Positions 35,411 to 47,200 are shown, counted from the stretch's first letter. The stretch is 64,000 bases of DNA from Odobenus rosmarus divergens (GCF_000321225.1 NW_004450277.1:2224234-2288233); one strand, 5' to 3'. A program made the numbers and translations. The notes: generated by a model from the sequence alone, not told the origin.

Positions 35411-35714
35411 AGGGGGCGTGGCTGGCGCCCAGCGCGGAACACTTGCGTGAACCTTAGTTGTCATAATGTCGATGACAGCGTGAAAGATAAAGTAGTTCGG
35501 AACACTGAGACCGGCCAACAAACCTTTACCGAGCGCCTCCTGTGTGTTGGGTCCCGCACAGGTGCCAGGACTGTGGTGCTGAGCTAAGGAGACGTGGGCC
35601 AGCCCCCATGAAGCTGATGGTGCTGGTGCCGCTGGGGGCCTTGGCCTGGCCCTAGCTCACTATCACCTTCTTTTTCCTTTCTCTCCTCCCTCCCCTTCCC
35701 TTGGGAAATGGGAA

Positions 35715-35855
35715 ATAACAGCATTGATGTCAGAAGGAACAGGGCTCTCTCTCACACTAGCTCTATGACTTTGGACAAGTTACCTAAGCTCTCTGAGGCT
35801 GAGCCTCAGTCTCCCCAGACCTGTGGGGCACCTGGCACACAGAAGGCCTTCAACA
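35715..35855 (+). repeat. MIR, plus strand
   Basis: CTATGACTTTGGACAAGTTA, TGAGCCTCAGTCTCCCCAGA and GCACCTGGCACACAGAAGGC follow MIR. Confidence 0.6.
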
Positions 35856-37399
35856 ACCGTTCCTTCTCTCCTCCTTCCTCCACGCTGCTCCTCCGTTTCC
35901 TTCCCTATTACTCTTTTCTCCTGCCCAGTCCTTTGACATCTCAATAGGCGCTGTCAAGCTCAGTTGATGGCACCCAGGCCATGGGAGATACTTTGGACTA
36001 ATTTACCTGCTACCCAAACTCAACATTTCTCCCTTCCCTTCCCTTCCTCAACTAGAGAGGGTGGGAAAACAAAATTCTTTCTTTCTCAGCCTCCCTTGCA
36101 GCTGGGGGGTAGTAGCCATGTGACACTGGCCAATGCAATGTCAACAAAAGTCTGTTGGCAATTTTCTGGGAAATCTTTTGCTTTGCTGGACTGAACGTAC
36201 ACCACCCCTTCCCATCTTCCTGTCACCTTGAATGTGGACAAGATGGTTGCAGCCAACTTGCAAACATGAGGAAAAGGTCAGCAACATCACAGAGACATCA
36301 ACCACACCATAGACATTAACACCAAAAATGGCTCCTCCACCCCTCTTGTTTCGGGAGTAAAAAAACTTCATGTTTGGCTACACAGTCAGCTGGGTTTTTG
36401 TTTTTGCAGTCAGAAGCATCCCTGACTGACTCACGGGATTCCTGCGTGAGGATGTGGATGGCCTGGCCAGCAAGGACCCCACTCCTACATGGCCTTTTCT
36501 CCAGAATGTCAACTCCTTAGAAAGACTAAGGAAGGGGGCTATGTCCATGCTATGTCTGGGAGAAGGCAAAGCACTTATTTCCCTTCCTCACGAGCTCCAC
36601 AGGAGGGAAAGGTGCTGAGGCTACTGCACAGTTGTGCGTGGACACTTCCTGAGCCACAACAGTGCACCAGTTAAAAAGTATCTTCTGTTTCTATGCTATT
36701 TTTCTCTTGAGGCACTTAGAGCCATTCCAAAGATCCACGCCTTAAAACAACCATGGGGATAGCAAGGCATGGGCTCTGTTACTCATTTCTACCGGGGAGG
36801 AAACTACAGGAAAAAAAGGAGTGCTGGCCTGAGGCCAGGCTGCTTGTGGTCACACTGGGCTAAGCCCTTCTGCCTGTCTTTAGCACCCCAGCCCAAAGCT
36901 CAGGGCTATCCAGGCCCTGTTACTGGGGTCCTAGGAAGGGTGGAGGGGGTGCTGCCTGGGCATAGGAGGGGAAGGTGGGCAGAGCTCTGGGGCCCTTTGC
37001 CAGCTTTGCCAGAGACATGCCTGCCTACTGCTGACCCTTGAGATGCTGGGCTTCCTCCCCAGAAGAATTTCCTTGAAGAACGGGGTTCCTCTGTCAAAAA
37101 GCAAACTCTGAAAACCGCTGAAGTCTGGCCAAAACCTGCTGTTTCAGTAACAGGGAAGCTGCAGCATAGAGAAGTGAAAGCTAAATAGCTGTTCAGGGGC
37201 AGGGCCACACCTAGAACCAGAGTCCCTGTACTCTCCCCTGGGTGCTCGTCTCTGTTCACTATCATCCCAGTTAAGCCCCTGCTCTCCTCTGGTGGAGGAA
37301 AACGTGGCAGGAGGTTTCACACTGCACACAACAAACTTTGAATCCAGCTGGCAGGCCCCGAGAGAGTTCTTCTACAGACTGCTCAAGCTTATCACAAGC

Positions 37400-37790
37400 C
37401 TGTCTCTGCCTTACTCCCTCTGTCCTGGCCCCCTTGCTGTGCCTCCCCAGGGCCTTTGCACCTGCTGACTCCTCCACCTGCAAGGCCTTTTCTCCTTCAT
37501 TGCCACAGGTCTGGCTCCTTCTTATCATTCTGGGCTTGGATTGCCACCTCTTCAGAGAGGCCTTCTCACCCAGAGGTGCAGTCTATCAACTGTCCCTATT
37601 TGAATTCTCTGCCCCAAACTTCTCACTTTTGCATATTTTTTCTTATTGACTTGTTTATCATCACTACAGCCTGGGAGTTCCCCGAGAGTAGGCTCCTTAT
37701 CTGTCTCTTTCACTGCTGTATCTTCCGCGCTCAGAACAGCGTCTGGAACATAGTAGGAACTTCAATGATTTTTTAATGAAGGAAGGAAGA
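37400..37790 (+). repeat. L2 3' end, plus strand, well preserved
   Basis: CAGGGCCTTTGCACCTGCTG, CCTCTTCAGAGAGGCCTTCT, CTTTCACTGCTGTATCTTCC and GGAACATAGTAGGAACTTCA match the L2 3' end in order, ending in a GAAGGAAG-type tail. Confidence 0.7.
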
Positions 37791-39351
37791 AAAAATTTTA
37801 AAACTATACAAACACAGGGTCACAGGGAGGACAAGGGTCTGGTGGGCTGTGAGCAGAAGCCGTGGGCCTCTGTCTCCTCCGTCTGAGTGGAGCTGGGGGG
37901 GAGCTGCTGGCTTCCCAGGGTCCACGCCTGGTCACCCTGAGCAAAACAAAGCAGCCAGCACAAATTCACAGTGCAACACGGTGCCATCCCACCCTCAAAA
38001 AAAAAAAAAAAGGCTGCTAAGGCTGCTAATGAGGTAAACATGATCATAACCAGGAAAATCTTGGCCATGCTTCCTTGCGTCCACCCAAAGCCATTATCTC
38101 TAATTGATCTCCAGACATCAGCTGTTAAAGCGTCTGAAGCCCTCCCGCGTCCCCCAGGTCTGGTGACAGAGGCCTGCTCACCCGCACCCCCGCCCCCCCA
38201 AATGGGGTCAGATCTCCTCCAGCAGCTCTTTGCTGGGGTGCCGGGACCCCGCTGCACCCCACGTGAGAAGGAGCCATAACGGTGGCAAGAATCAGGGTAG
38301 GTCAAGAATCTATGGAAAAGCCATGGCCCACAAATGCTCAGCCTTGAGGGGCCCAGAGACCTGCATTTCAGGGCCTTCAGTGGAAGGCTAGACAAAGCCA
38401 CCAAGGGTCTTGCCCTAAAAAAAATGTGGCAAAAAACAGGGAGGGCTGGAGAAAATACCTGCCCCATATACCCACCCTTGCTCTAGGTGAAAGAGATACT
38501 CTGAAAACTGGAGTTAGGAGTTTAGCAACAACAACAACCCAACAGGACTTAGTCACAAGACAGGGCCCTTCTGGGTCTCGGTCAGGCTGGGCCCAGAGTG
38601 GGGGGGGGTCACAAGGTCAGCTGTTGGTTCAGTGACCATCTGGATGCTTTGAGTTGCTCCTTCCTGGCCCAGCCCAGGAGAGACACCTCCTCTCCTGCTG
38701 GGTCTCTCTTGTCCTTAAAGACGGATCGGGAGTCAGCTACCCGGGGTACCTCCCGGAGGAGGTTTACAACCCTGAGCTCTGAGAAGACAGAGCTGCCGCC
38801 TCCTGTTTATGGAAGCCCAGGTAAGCAGCTCCTGACCTTGCCCCCGGCTTTTCCCTTGACACAGATAAAGCATCCCCTCATCTAGCCCTGCACACAGGAG
38901 TCTGCTTGTGGTACCAGGCAGTTCTTCTGCCTGCACCAGTAAATTATGGGCACTGTGTGCATTTTTTTCCCTGGATAATGAGGTTGAAAGGCCAGGTCGG
39001 CATCCTCCCATGTATAGGGGGAGAGGTCAGCAGCCTGGAAGGGGATTGAACCTTTCAGAACCGATGGGGACAATGAGCTCTTTAGGTTCGGGGTATCTAC
39101 TGGCTCCATCAGGCAACTGGCTTTTGAGACAGGATGCTGGTTGTTTTCTGCTTTTTTCCCCACACAGCTTCAGGGAAGCAGGAAGAAAGAAGAGACGCAG
39201 ATCTCTCTGAACCCAGGCTGTCCTAGCAAAAGAGCCATTATGCTCATTTTCTTTGAGTATCCGGAAACTGCAGCAAGTTTCCAGAAAGTACCTGAGCATT
39301 CTCAATAATGTGTATTGGTCCCTAAAATAATGCCCTATAACAAAGATGTTT

Positions 39352-39505
39352 AGGGGCGCCCGGCTGGCTCAGTCAGTACAGCATGCAACTCTTAATCTTG
39401 GGGCTGTGAGTTCAAGCCCCACATTGGGTGGTAGAGCTTATTTAAATAAAATAAAATAAAATAAAATAAAATAAAATAAAATAAAATAAAGCTAAGCTAA
39501 ATTAA
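39352..39505 (+). mobile_element. Short CAN SINE with an expanded AAAAT tail, plus strand
   Basis: It has the tRNA-like head (AGGGGCGCCCGGCTGGCTCA), lacks the usual CT-rich body, and runs into a run of about ten AAAAT units (39440-39490). The repeat AAAGATGTTT flanks it at 39342-39351 and 39506-39515. Confidence 0.9.
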
Positions 39506-39849
39506 AAAGATGTTTGACAATGGGTTTTTTTACTCCCTATTTTGTCCTCTCAAAGAGAGGTTTCCAAGAAAACTGTCCCTCTAAAATGTAGCAATGTCTT
39601 GTTTTGCTTAACACCATCTTTAGGAGGTTGGGAATGCTGGGCTGTTGTTGTTTATAGCCCCCAGATTCTAACCCTGGGATCGTGATGCCCCTGGCTCACA
39701 ATCCACCCTGGTTTTTTGGTGAACAGAAAGGCCTGCAGTAAAAGCATCTTGACTTCATATTTGCGTGGTCAGATCAATAGCGCCTCTATGTTATCTTTAC
39801 CCCACCAAGAAGGAGATGCAAAACTTTTTAGGCATTAAACAATTTTTTT

Positions 39850-40170
39850 TCAAATAACTTTCTTTTTAAGCCAAGACAACTTTGAAAAGGACATCAAGGA
39901 GGACATACTACTAGATATTAAGACATATTAGTCTTAACACTTAAAACAGTTTGGGGCTGGTACAGAAATAGACAAAGAGGCCAATGGACTGGAGAGAAGT
40001 AGATTCTGTTTCAGATGGAAATTTAGTAAATTATAAAGGTGGCATCTCAAATCAATGGGGGAGAAAATAGATTCTTTAATAAACGATGCTGACACAGAGG
40101 TTAAAGCAGGATCCACATCTCAGACTACACCAGGATAAGCTCCAAATGGATCAGAGATTAATTGAAAAAT
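39850..40170 (+). mobile_element. Old L1 ORF2-like fragment, plus strand
   Basis: The stretch containing CAATGGACTGGAGAGAAGTA and CTCCAAATGGATCAGAGATT resembles the 3' part of L1 ORF2 in heavily mutated form. Stops break every frame, so it is not a gene. Confidence 0.6.
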
Positions 40171-40955
40171 AAAAACGTGCTTAGTTTGTGCTTTTTCAGC
40201 TTAAAGGGTCTAAAAGGAAGGACACCCCATTCGCAAGAAGCACACTTACCACCCAGATCGTGGTTTTTAATATGATTCTTCAATAAAAGGAATCAGAGCT
40301 CCTTTGAGATATGGCTGATTCTAGCATTAGGGCAGGAAATATCCAAGGTGAGCCTGGAGCATCTTATAGTGCCAGAAAGTAAAGAAACACTAAAACAAAA
40401 CAATACAAAATGAAATCCTACAAAAAACAAACCCCCAAGCCCCTCAATCGGGGTATGTCCAAAGACCACAAGAACCAACTGTAAGAGCTCCCAGTGGCCA
40501 AAGCTGGAACCAGTTTCAGCATCAAAAGAAATAGAGTAGTATCGGATTATAACCCAAAGTGTAAAATAAATAGCCATGTAAATAAATTATCAAAAGATTA
40601 AATAAATGTATAAATGAGGAAGGAGAGGCAAATCTCCCATGCAAAAGAATTCCAAATAATATATGTAGAAACCTTGTCTTCAAGTAGGGAAATTATAACC
40701 CCCACTCCTTAGGTGTGGGCTGCACAGAGCAATGTCCTGCCAAAGTGTACGGTGTGGGGCAGGGGGAAGAGTAGCTTTACAGTTCTGAAACCTGACAAAC
40801 ATTATCTCAGCCAGGTGTGAACCAAGGCCAACACCAACGCCAACAGTCATGAATCATATTGACAGTATGTACTTTTGATACGATGTGGCAAGGATGGAAC
40901 TCTATGTCTGGGGTCTTCCATAACTCCAGTTTTATTTGAGAAAAATATCAGACAA

Positions 40956-41408
40956 GGGGCAGCTGGGTGGCACAGTGGGTTAAGTGCCTATTCTTGGTTT
41001 GGGCTCAGGTTGTGAGATAGAGCCTCACATCAGGCTCTGCGCTCAGTGCAGAGTCTGCTTAGGATTCTCTCTCCCTCTGTTCCTCCCCACCCTGCTCGCT
41101 CACTCTCTTTCTCAAATAAAAATAAGGAAATCTTTTTTTTTTAAGATTTTATTTATTTATTTGAGAGAGAGTGAGCAAGAGAGCACAAGCCAGGGGAGAG
41201 GCGGAGGGAGAGAGAGATGCAGGGGCTGGATCCCAGGACCCCGAGATCATGACCTGAGCTGAAGGCAGATGCTCAACCGACCGAGCCACCCAGGTGCCCC
41301 CAAAATAAATAAATCTTGAAAAGAAAAAGAAAAAAGAGTGAAATTCAAATCAATCATTAAAAAAGAGTCTGCTTCTCCCTCTCTCTCTGCCCCTCCCCCT
41401 CGCTCATG

Positions 41409-41439
<31 letters not shown>

Positions 41440-41490
41440 ATCTTTAAAAAAATAAAAATAAAGAAAGAAAGAAAAAAGAAAAAGACAAAC
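40956..41490 (+). mobile_element. Composite of nested CAN SINE pieces, outer copy on plus strand
   Basis: The outer repeat ATCAGACAA (40947-40955 and 41491-41499) encloses 535 bases. Inside are a plus-strand SINE head and body (40956-41125), a minus-strand SINE (about 41130-41300), and a plus-strand CT-rich body with an A-rich tail (about 41365-41490). The arrangement is best read as later SINE insertions into an earlier one. The underlying DNA is an old L1. Confidence 0.82.
41130..41300 (-). mobile_element. CAN SINE inside the composite, minus strand
   Basis: TTTTTTTAAGATTTTATTTA at the left and CCGAGCCACCCAGGTGCCCC at the right define a minus-strand SINE. Its body is slightly shortened. 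It interrupts the A-rich tail of the plus-strand copy. Confidence 0.88.
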
Positions 41491-41499
41491 ATCAGACAA

Positions 41500-41880
41500 A
41501 TTCCAGAATTCTACAAAATACCTGACCAGTATGTTTAAAAACTGTCAAGGTCATCAAAAACAAGTAAAAGCAGAACAACTGTCACAGACGAGAGGAGCTT
41601 GAGGAGACATGACAACTAAATGTAATGTGGTATCCCCAATCGGATTGTGGAACAGAAAAAAGGAAATTAGGTGAAAACTAAGGAAATCTAAATAAACTAC
41701 GGACTGTAGTTAACAGTAATGTGTCGATATTGTTTCACTAATTATAACAAATGTATCACAACCACATAAGATGTTAACATGGGAAACTGTATGTGTGGGG
41801 GGGAGAGTGGGTCACGTGGGAATTCTGTACTATCTTCTCAAATTTTCTGTAAATCTAAAACTTTTCTAAAAAGTAGTCTA
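41500..41880 (+). mobile_element. Old L1M 3' UTR fragment, plus strand
   Basis: A segment with ATGTAATGTGGTATCCCCAA, GTAGTTAACAGTAATGTGTC and CTGTAAATCTAAAACTTTTC follows the L1M 3' UTR pattern. The composite SINE at 40956-41490 sits immediately before it. Confidence 0.72.
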
Positions 41881-41902
41881 TTTTAAAAAGTGAAAACATT
41901 GG

Positions 41903-42118
41903 GGGTACCTGGGTGGCTCAGTCGGTTAAGCATACGACTCTTGATTTTGGCTTAGGTCATGATCTCAGGGTCATGAGATCGAGCCCTGTATCAGGCTCCA
42001 TGCTCAGTGGGGAGACTGCTTAAGATTCTCTTTCTCCCTCTCCTTCTGCCCCTCCCCCCCCCACCGGCTCTCACAGTCTCTCTCTCTCTCTCAAATAAAT
42101 AAATACATCTTTTTTAAT
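41903..42118 (+). mobile_element. CAN SINE, plus strand
   Basis: It starts GGGGTACCTGGGTGGCTCAG, has a B-box-like GATCGAGCCC, a long CT body and an AAATAAATAAATACATC tail. It inserted just after the end of the old L1 3' fragment (41500-41880). The target duplication is unclear. Confidence 0.9.
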
Positions 42119-42639
42119 AAATGAAAGTACTAAAAGAGAACATGGAGGTAGAGTGGAATCATTTAGCTTTATAAAGACTGAAATGCAGAAGCCATTAAAG
42201 AAAAAAAAAGAAATTGAAGACATAAAAGTAAAAATGACAAAACACACATCATAAGCAAGATCAAAAGATAAAGGGCTAAGTTTGGGGAAAAAAGAGGCAA
42301 TGGCTAACTCTGGAGAATCAAAAGAAAGGAAATGTAATCATAGTATGCTAATTGGCTCAGCTATGAATAATATATACACAGTCATAATACTATAGATAAT
42401 GAAATGATTTATCCAAATAGAGAGGTATGGGTAATATTGAGGGACGGGGGAAGGGGAAATAATGTATTTATTTAAGGGTGTGATAGTATAACTACTTATC
42501 CCCTACAGCAAGAAATTAAACAACATCAACCAAAACAGCCCAAATTTAAAAATCAGGAACTAGCAGCATAAGCATATGTTATTTAGAAATAAAAGTTAAA
42601 ACCAGAAGAGAGAGCTAAAAGATAAGAAAAGAGGCTGTC

Positions 42640-42844
42640 GGGGTGCCTGGGTGGCTCAGTCGTTAAGCGTCTGCCTTCGGCTCAGGCCATGATCCCAGGG
42701 TCCTGGGATTGAGCCCCGCATCGGGCTCCCTGCTCCGCGGGAAGCCTGCTTCTCCCTCTCCCACTCCCCCTGCTTGTGTTCCCTCTCTCGCTGTTGTCTC
42801 TCTCTGTCAAATAAATAAATAAAATCTTAAAAAAAAAAAAAAGG
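42640..42844 (+). mobile_element. CAN SINE, young, plus strand, with a 16-base target duplication
   Basis: A near-consensus copy (GGGGTGCCTGGGTGGCTCAG to AAATAAATAAATAAAATC plus an A-tail). The perfect repeat AAGAAAAGAGGCTGTC lies at 42624-42639 and 42845-42860. Confidence 0.96.
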
Positions 42845-43999
42845 AAGAAAAGAGGCTGTCTCTGGAAAAAAGAAATTAAAGTGGGGAGGCCAGGGTAGTG
42901 TCTGCCGTTTTTCTATATGATTTTTAAAATATGTATTCTATTGATAAAAATAAAAATGAATACAAATCAACAACAACAACAACAACAAAAAAGATAAAGG
43001 GCCACTTGAGATGCTGTCTCTGAGCACGAATCACCTTGGGGTTATGGGGGAGGGGCTGAGGGGCGCAGGGCAGAATCTGAGAGCCACTGCTCCACCTGCA
43101 CATCATCTCACGGCAGAAATCTTCCAACGATCATTCTTTGCCTGGAAAAATCCAAACAGCAGCCTTGGTCAAGGTCAGTATTTTAGTTGCTTTTTGTTTT
43201 TCTCACTGCGGCACAAACTTTCCACAGTGCCAGGGATTTACTGACACAGAAAGAGGTTTGGGCTGTAGCCTCTCAGATCTTGAAAATGGAGCCAGGGCCA
43301 TTTCAGGCCCTTTTTGGGCTCTCACGGAGGCAAGCTGTGCCCCCTCAATTCAACAACATAACAAGTAATGGTGGGCTGATCCTAGAGGCCTGTTGAGGGT
43401 GTCTGAGAGGCAGGAGGCAAGAGATGGAACAAGAGAAGGAAACCAGGAAGGCCAGGAGCTGGGAGAAAAGAAGGAAGCTGGGAACTGAGAAAGTGGCCCC
43501 AGCATGCCTTGGTGGATGCACCCAGTGGGGAGAGAAGGACCAAACTCCAGGTAGCCAAGGCAGAAGACCCACATTCTCACAAGTTCCACAGGGTCCACTC
43601 CATATACTACTCCATGCACATTTCCAAGAGCAAAAACAGAGATGCTCAAAGTTTGAAGATACTGGTCTACAGAAGTGGCTCTAACAACACAGTAGCACAA
43701 ATTACAAAGGTGAAGAAACTGATGAAGGGGCCATGGAAGAAGGATGCTGCTTCTCATGGTGAAGCCTAAAGGTGCCACTTATGTTCCACAGCACCAACCA
43801 CCTCCTCAACCTCCCCAAGGGCAGACCTCCAAGGTCAAGAGGCTCTGAAATCTTACTGGGAAACAGCCTTTGATCAACATAAAATACCTCACTTTGCCCT
43901 ATTTAGTGCTTTTTTGCCTTGAACATTTACTTGTTTGATAGTAGCAGCACTGCCTTCTCTTTCTCTTCTTTTTGTCTTTGTTTTTGTGTCATTAAAAAA

Positions 44000-44340
44000 A
44001 AAAAAGTCTTTTGTAAATACCAAATGGATTTTGCCATTAAAAAACCCTCATTGGAGGTTTTTTTACTCTTTGCAGTGGTATTTAACCCATTTACATTTAC
44101 TGTGATTTACTGGTATTTGGTCTTGTTCCTGTTAGCTTATTTGTGATATCTCTTTTTGGTTGCTTCTTCTTTTATTCCCTCATTTAATTACTCTTGCTGC
44201 ATTGATCAGGTTTTCTTTGTTTATTTTTTTTCTAGGGGTTTAAAAGTTCTAAATTCTATTTCTATTCCATGGAGATTATTGTTTAATTTTAAAGAAATAC
44301 ATCAGAACCTCTGCTTCCTTAATAGACCATCAAAGGTTAC
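44000..44340 (+). mobile_element. Old L1-like AT-rich fragment
   Basis: GTGGTATTTAACCCATTTAC followed by T-rich runs and TTCTATTTCTATTCCATGGA resembles L1M sequence. Orientation and subfamily cannot be fixed by eye. Confidence 0.5.
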
Positions 44341-44383
44341 ATACACCAAGCCACAACAGGGGACATGGAAACGTTTCCTTTCT

Positions 44384-44586
44384 TTTTTTTTTTTTTTTAA
44401 AGATTTTATTTATTTATTTGACAGAGAGAGACACAGCGAGAGAGGGAATACAAGCAGAGGGAGTGGGAGAGGGAGAAGCAGGCTTCCCGCCGAGCAGGGA
44501 GCCCGATGCGGGGCTCGATCCCAGGACCTGGAATCATGACCTGAGCCGAAGGCAGACGCTTAACGACTGAGCCACCCAGGCGCCCC
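44384..44586 (-). mobile_element. CAN SINE, young, minus strand
   Basis: A near-consensus copy. The flanks GGAAACGTTTCCTTTCT (44367-44383) and GGAAATGTTTCCTTTCT (44587-44603) are a 17-base duplication with one difference. Confidence 0.95.
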
Positions 44587-44703
44587 GGAAATGTTTCCTT
44601 TCTGCTATTTCTCCTCTGAATTCACATCTTGCCTGGGCTGCAGTGCAGCCTGAGGAAGGGGAAGGAGGAGATCATTATTTTTTTGTTTTGTTTTGAAGAT
44701 TTT

Positions 44704-44901
44704 AGGGGCGCCTGAGTGGATCAGTCAGTTAAGCGTCTGCCTTCGGCTCAGGTCATGATCCTGGGGTCCTGGGATCGAGCCCCAAGTCTGGCTCCCTGCT
44801 CGGCGGAGAGCCTGCTTCTCCCTCTCCCTCTGCCTGCCACTCTGCCTACTTGTGCTCTCTCTCTCTGTCAAATAAATAAATAAAATCTTTAAAAAAAAAA
44901 A
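44704..44901 (+). mobile_element. CAN SINE ending at the assembly gap, plus strand
   Basis: Head (GGGGCGCCTGAGTGGATCAG), CT-rich body, AAATAAATAAATAAAATC and an A-run are all present. The A-run goes straight into the Ns, so the right target duplication is lost. Confidence 0.92.
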
Positions 44902-45713
44902 NNNNNNNNNNNNNNNNNNNNNNNNNNNNNNNNNNNNNNNNNNNNNNNNNNNNNNNNNNNNNNNNNNNNNNNNNNNNNNNNNNNNNNNNNNNNNNNNNNN
45001 NNNNNNNNNNNNNNNNNNNNNNNNNNNNNNNNNNNNNNNNNNNNNNNNNNNNNNNNNNNNNNNNNNNNNNNNNNNNNNNNNNNNNNNNNNNNNNNNNNNN
45101 NNNNNNNNNNNNNNNNNNNNNNNNNNNNNNNNNNNNNNNNNNNNNNNNNNNNNNNNNNNNNNNNNNNNNNNNNNNNNNNNNNNNNNNNNNNNNNNNNNNN
45201 NNNNNNNNNNNNNNNNNNNNNNNNNNNNNNNNNNNNNNNNNNNNNNNNNNNNNNNNNNNNNNNNNNNNNNNNNNNNNNNNNNNNNNNNNNNNNNNNNNNN
45301 NNNNNNNNNNNNNNNNNNNNNNNNNNNNNNNNNNNNNNNNNNNNNNNNNNNNNNNNNNNNNNNNNNNNNNNNNNNNNNNNNNNNNNNNNNNNNNNNNNNN
45401 NNNNNNNNNNNNNNNNNNNNNNNNNNNNNNNNNNNNNNNNNNNNNNNNNNNNNNNNNNNNNNNNNNNNNNNNNNNNNNNNNNNNNNNNNNNNNNNNNNNN
45501 NNNNNNNNNNNNNNNNNNNNNNNNNNNNNNNNNNNNNNNNNNNNNNNNNNNNNNNNNNNNNNNNNNNNNNNNNNNNNNNNNNNNNNNNNNNNNNNNNNNN
45601 NNNNNNNNNNNNNNNNNNNNNNNNNNNNNNNNNNNNNNNNNNNNNNNNNNNNNNNNNNNNNNNNNNNNNNNNNNNNNNNNNNNNNNNNNNNNNNNNNNNN
45701 NNNNNNNNNNNNN
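44902..45713. other. Assembly gap (812 Ns)
   Basis: This is a run of undetermined bases. It is preceded by a SINE A-tail and followed by the tail of another plus-strand SINE, so the missing sequence is probably repeat-rich. The stated length may be an estimate. Confidence 0.99.
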
Positions 45714-45763
45714 TCTCTCATTCTCTCTCTCTCAAATAAATAAATAAAATCTTTTAAAAAAAA
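45714..45763 (+). mobile_element. Tail of a CAN SINE emerging from the gap, plus strand
   Basis: TCTCTC repeats, AAATAAATAAATAAAATC and an A-run are the last 50 bases of a plus-strand SINE whose head is hidden in the gap. Its right flank does not match the left flank of the SINE at 44704, so the two are different copies or the gap hides a rearrangement. Confidence 0.85.
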
Positions 45764-46103
45764 TGTGGTCTAGCAAGTGATGGAATATTATTGAGCCATA
45801 AAAAGGACTGAGATTCTAACACCTGCTACAACATGAGTGGACTTTGGACACATTACGCTAAGTGAATGAACCAGATACAGAGGGACAAATATGTGATTCC
45901 ACTTATATAGGTACCTGGATAGTCACATTTATAGAGACAGAAAAAACAGTGGCTACCAGGGGCTGGAGGAGGAGAGAATGGGAGTTACTACTTAATGGTT
46001 GCAGAGTTTCTGTTTGGGGTGATGGAAAAATTTTGGAGATAGTGGTGATGGTTGCTCAACATTGTGAATGTACTTCATGCCACTGAATGGTCTACTTTAA
46101 AAT
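45764..46103 (+). mobile_element. Old L1M 3' end, plus strand, interrupted by SINEs
   Basis: TGGAATATTATTGAGCCATA through GTTTCTGTTTGGGGTGATGG to GAATGTACTTCATGCCACTG is a good L1M 3' UTR match. The end continues as the TTAAAGTGGCAAATTTTATG segment at 46447-46500, after two SINEs. Confidence 0.82.
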
Positions 46104-46114
46104 GGTTAAAATGG

Positions 46115-46318
46115 GGGCACCTGGGTGACTCAGTTGGTTAAGCATCTGCGTTCAGCTCAGGTCACGACCCTTGGGTCCTGGGATTGAGTACCACGTGGGG
46201 CACCCTGCTCAAGGGGGAGCCTGCTTCTCGCTCTCCCTCTGCCCCTTCCCCTGCTTGTGCTGTCCCTTTCTCTCTCTCTCTCTCAAATAAATAAATAAAA
46301 TCTTCTAAAAAAAAAAAA
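46115..46318 (+). mobile_element. CAN SINE inserted into an L1 3' end, plus strand
   Basis: A full-length copy (GGCACCTGGGTGACTCAGTT to the AAATAAATAAATAAAATC tail). GGTTAAAATGG flanks it at 46104-46114 and 46319-46329. The disrupted element is the L1M 3' end running from 45764. Confidence 0.94.
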
Positions 46319-46331
46319 GGTTAAAATGGCA

Positions 46332-46446
46332 GCGTGCCTGACTGGCTCAGTCTGAAGAGCACACGACTCTTGATCTCAGGGTTATGAGTTTGAGCCCCAT
46401 GTTGGGTGTAGAGATTACTAAAAAATACAAATAAACTTTAAAAAAT
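46332..46446 (+). mobile_element. Short CAN SINE at the same target site, plus strand
   Basis: It has a tRNA-like head (CGTGCCTGACTGGCTCAGTC, GAGTTTGAGCCCC) and an A-rich tail, but no CT body. The flanks GGTTAAAATGGCA (46319-46331) and GGTTAAAGTGGCA (46447-46459) show that this older copy used the same target as its left neighbour. Confidence 0.88.
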
Positions 46447-47034
46447 GGTTAAAGTGGCAAATTTTATGTTACAAATATTTTATCACAATTAAAAAAAAAA
46501 GTGAATGTGGAGAGCTTTTTGGAGTGGGCTTATTTCCTCCTACACTTACGGAGATTGGAACCTGAGAAAGTTCCACACGTGGACTGTGTTCATTTCCTGC
46601 CCAAATCCTTGCCCAGCTCCTCAGTGCTGGCTGAGGAAAGGGCTCTCATGCAGCCTCACTACAAGGAAGGCCCATGCTCTGCGCCTCTTCTCGTTCGCTT
46701 TTCTTCTTCCTCCTCCTTTCTTCAAACTGGCTAAGCCTCCTAGAGCTGTCACCTCTCAACTCCCCTCACCTGGGCCCTCTTTGCCCAGGGGGGTTTTAAA
46801 ATAAGCAAATGTCCCCTGAACCGCCTGGCGGGTTCCTGGCCCCTTCTTGCCTCTGTTTTCTGTCTGGGTCACAGCTCCGTGACTGCGGTCCCATCTACCA
46901 AGAAAAGCTCCTTGAGAACAATTATACTCTTATTCATCTTTATGGTCCTGGTCTCTTGGACAAGGTCATTCACTGTGTCTGTTTAGACACCAGGTGCATA
47001 ACGGCAGTAGAGGTCACCGAGATTTCCCCCGTGC

Positions 47035-47200
47035 TTCTCGTGTGCCAGGCGCCACGCTAAGTCCTGAGCTTGCTTTGCATCATTTAACTCTTGGAATAAC
47101 GCTGTGAGTTAGGTGTATTATTATTACTCCCAAGTAATAAAGCACCGGGAGTGAAGCAATTCGCCCCAAGTCACACAGCTGGGAGGCAGTGGAATTGGTA
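47035..47200 (-). repeat. MIR, minus strand
   Basis: GTGTGCCAGGCGCCACGCTA, ATTATTATTACTCCCAAGTA and CAAGTCACACAGCTGGGAGG fit a reversed MIR. Confidence 0.65.

Noticed and set aside
44846..45721. 291-codon minus-strand frame
   Set aside because: It consists almost wholly of undetermined residues from the assembly gap plus SINE sequence.
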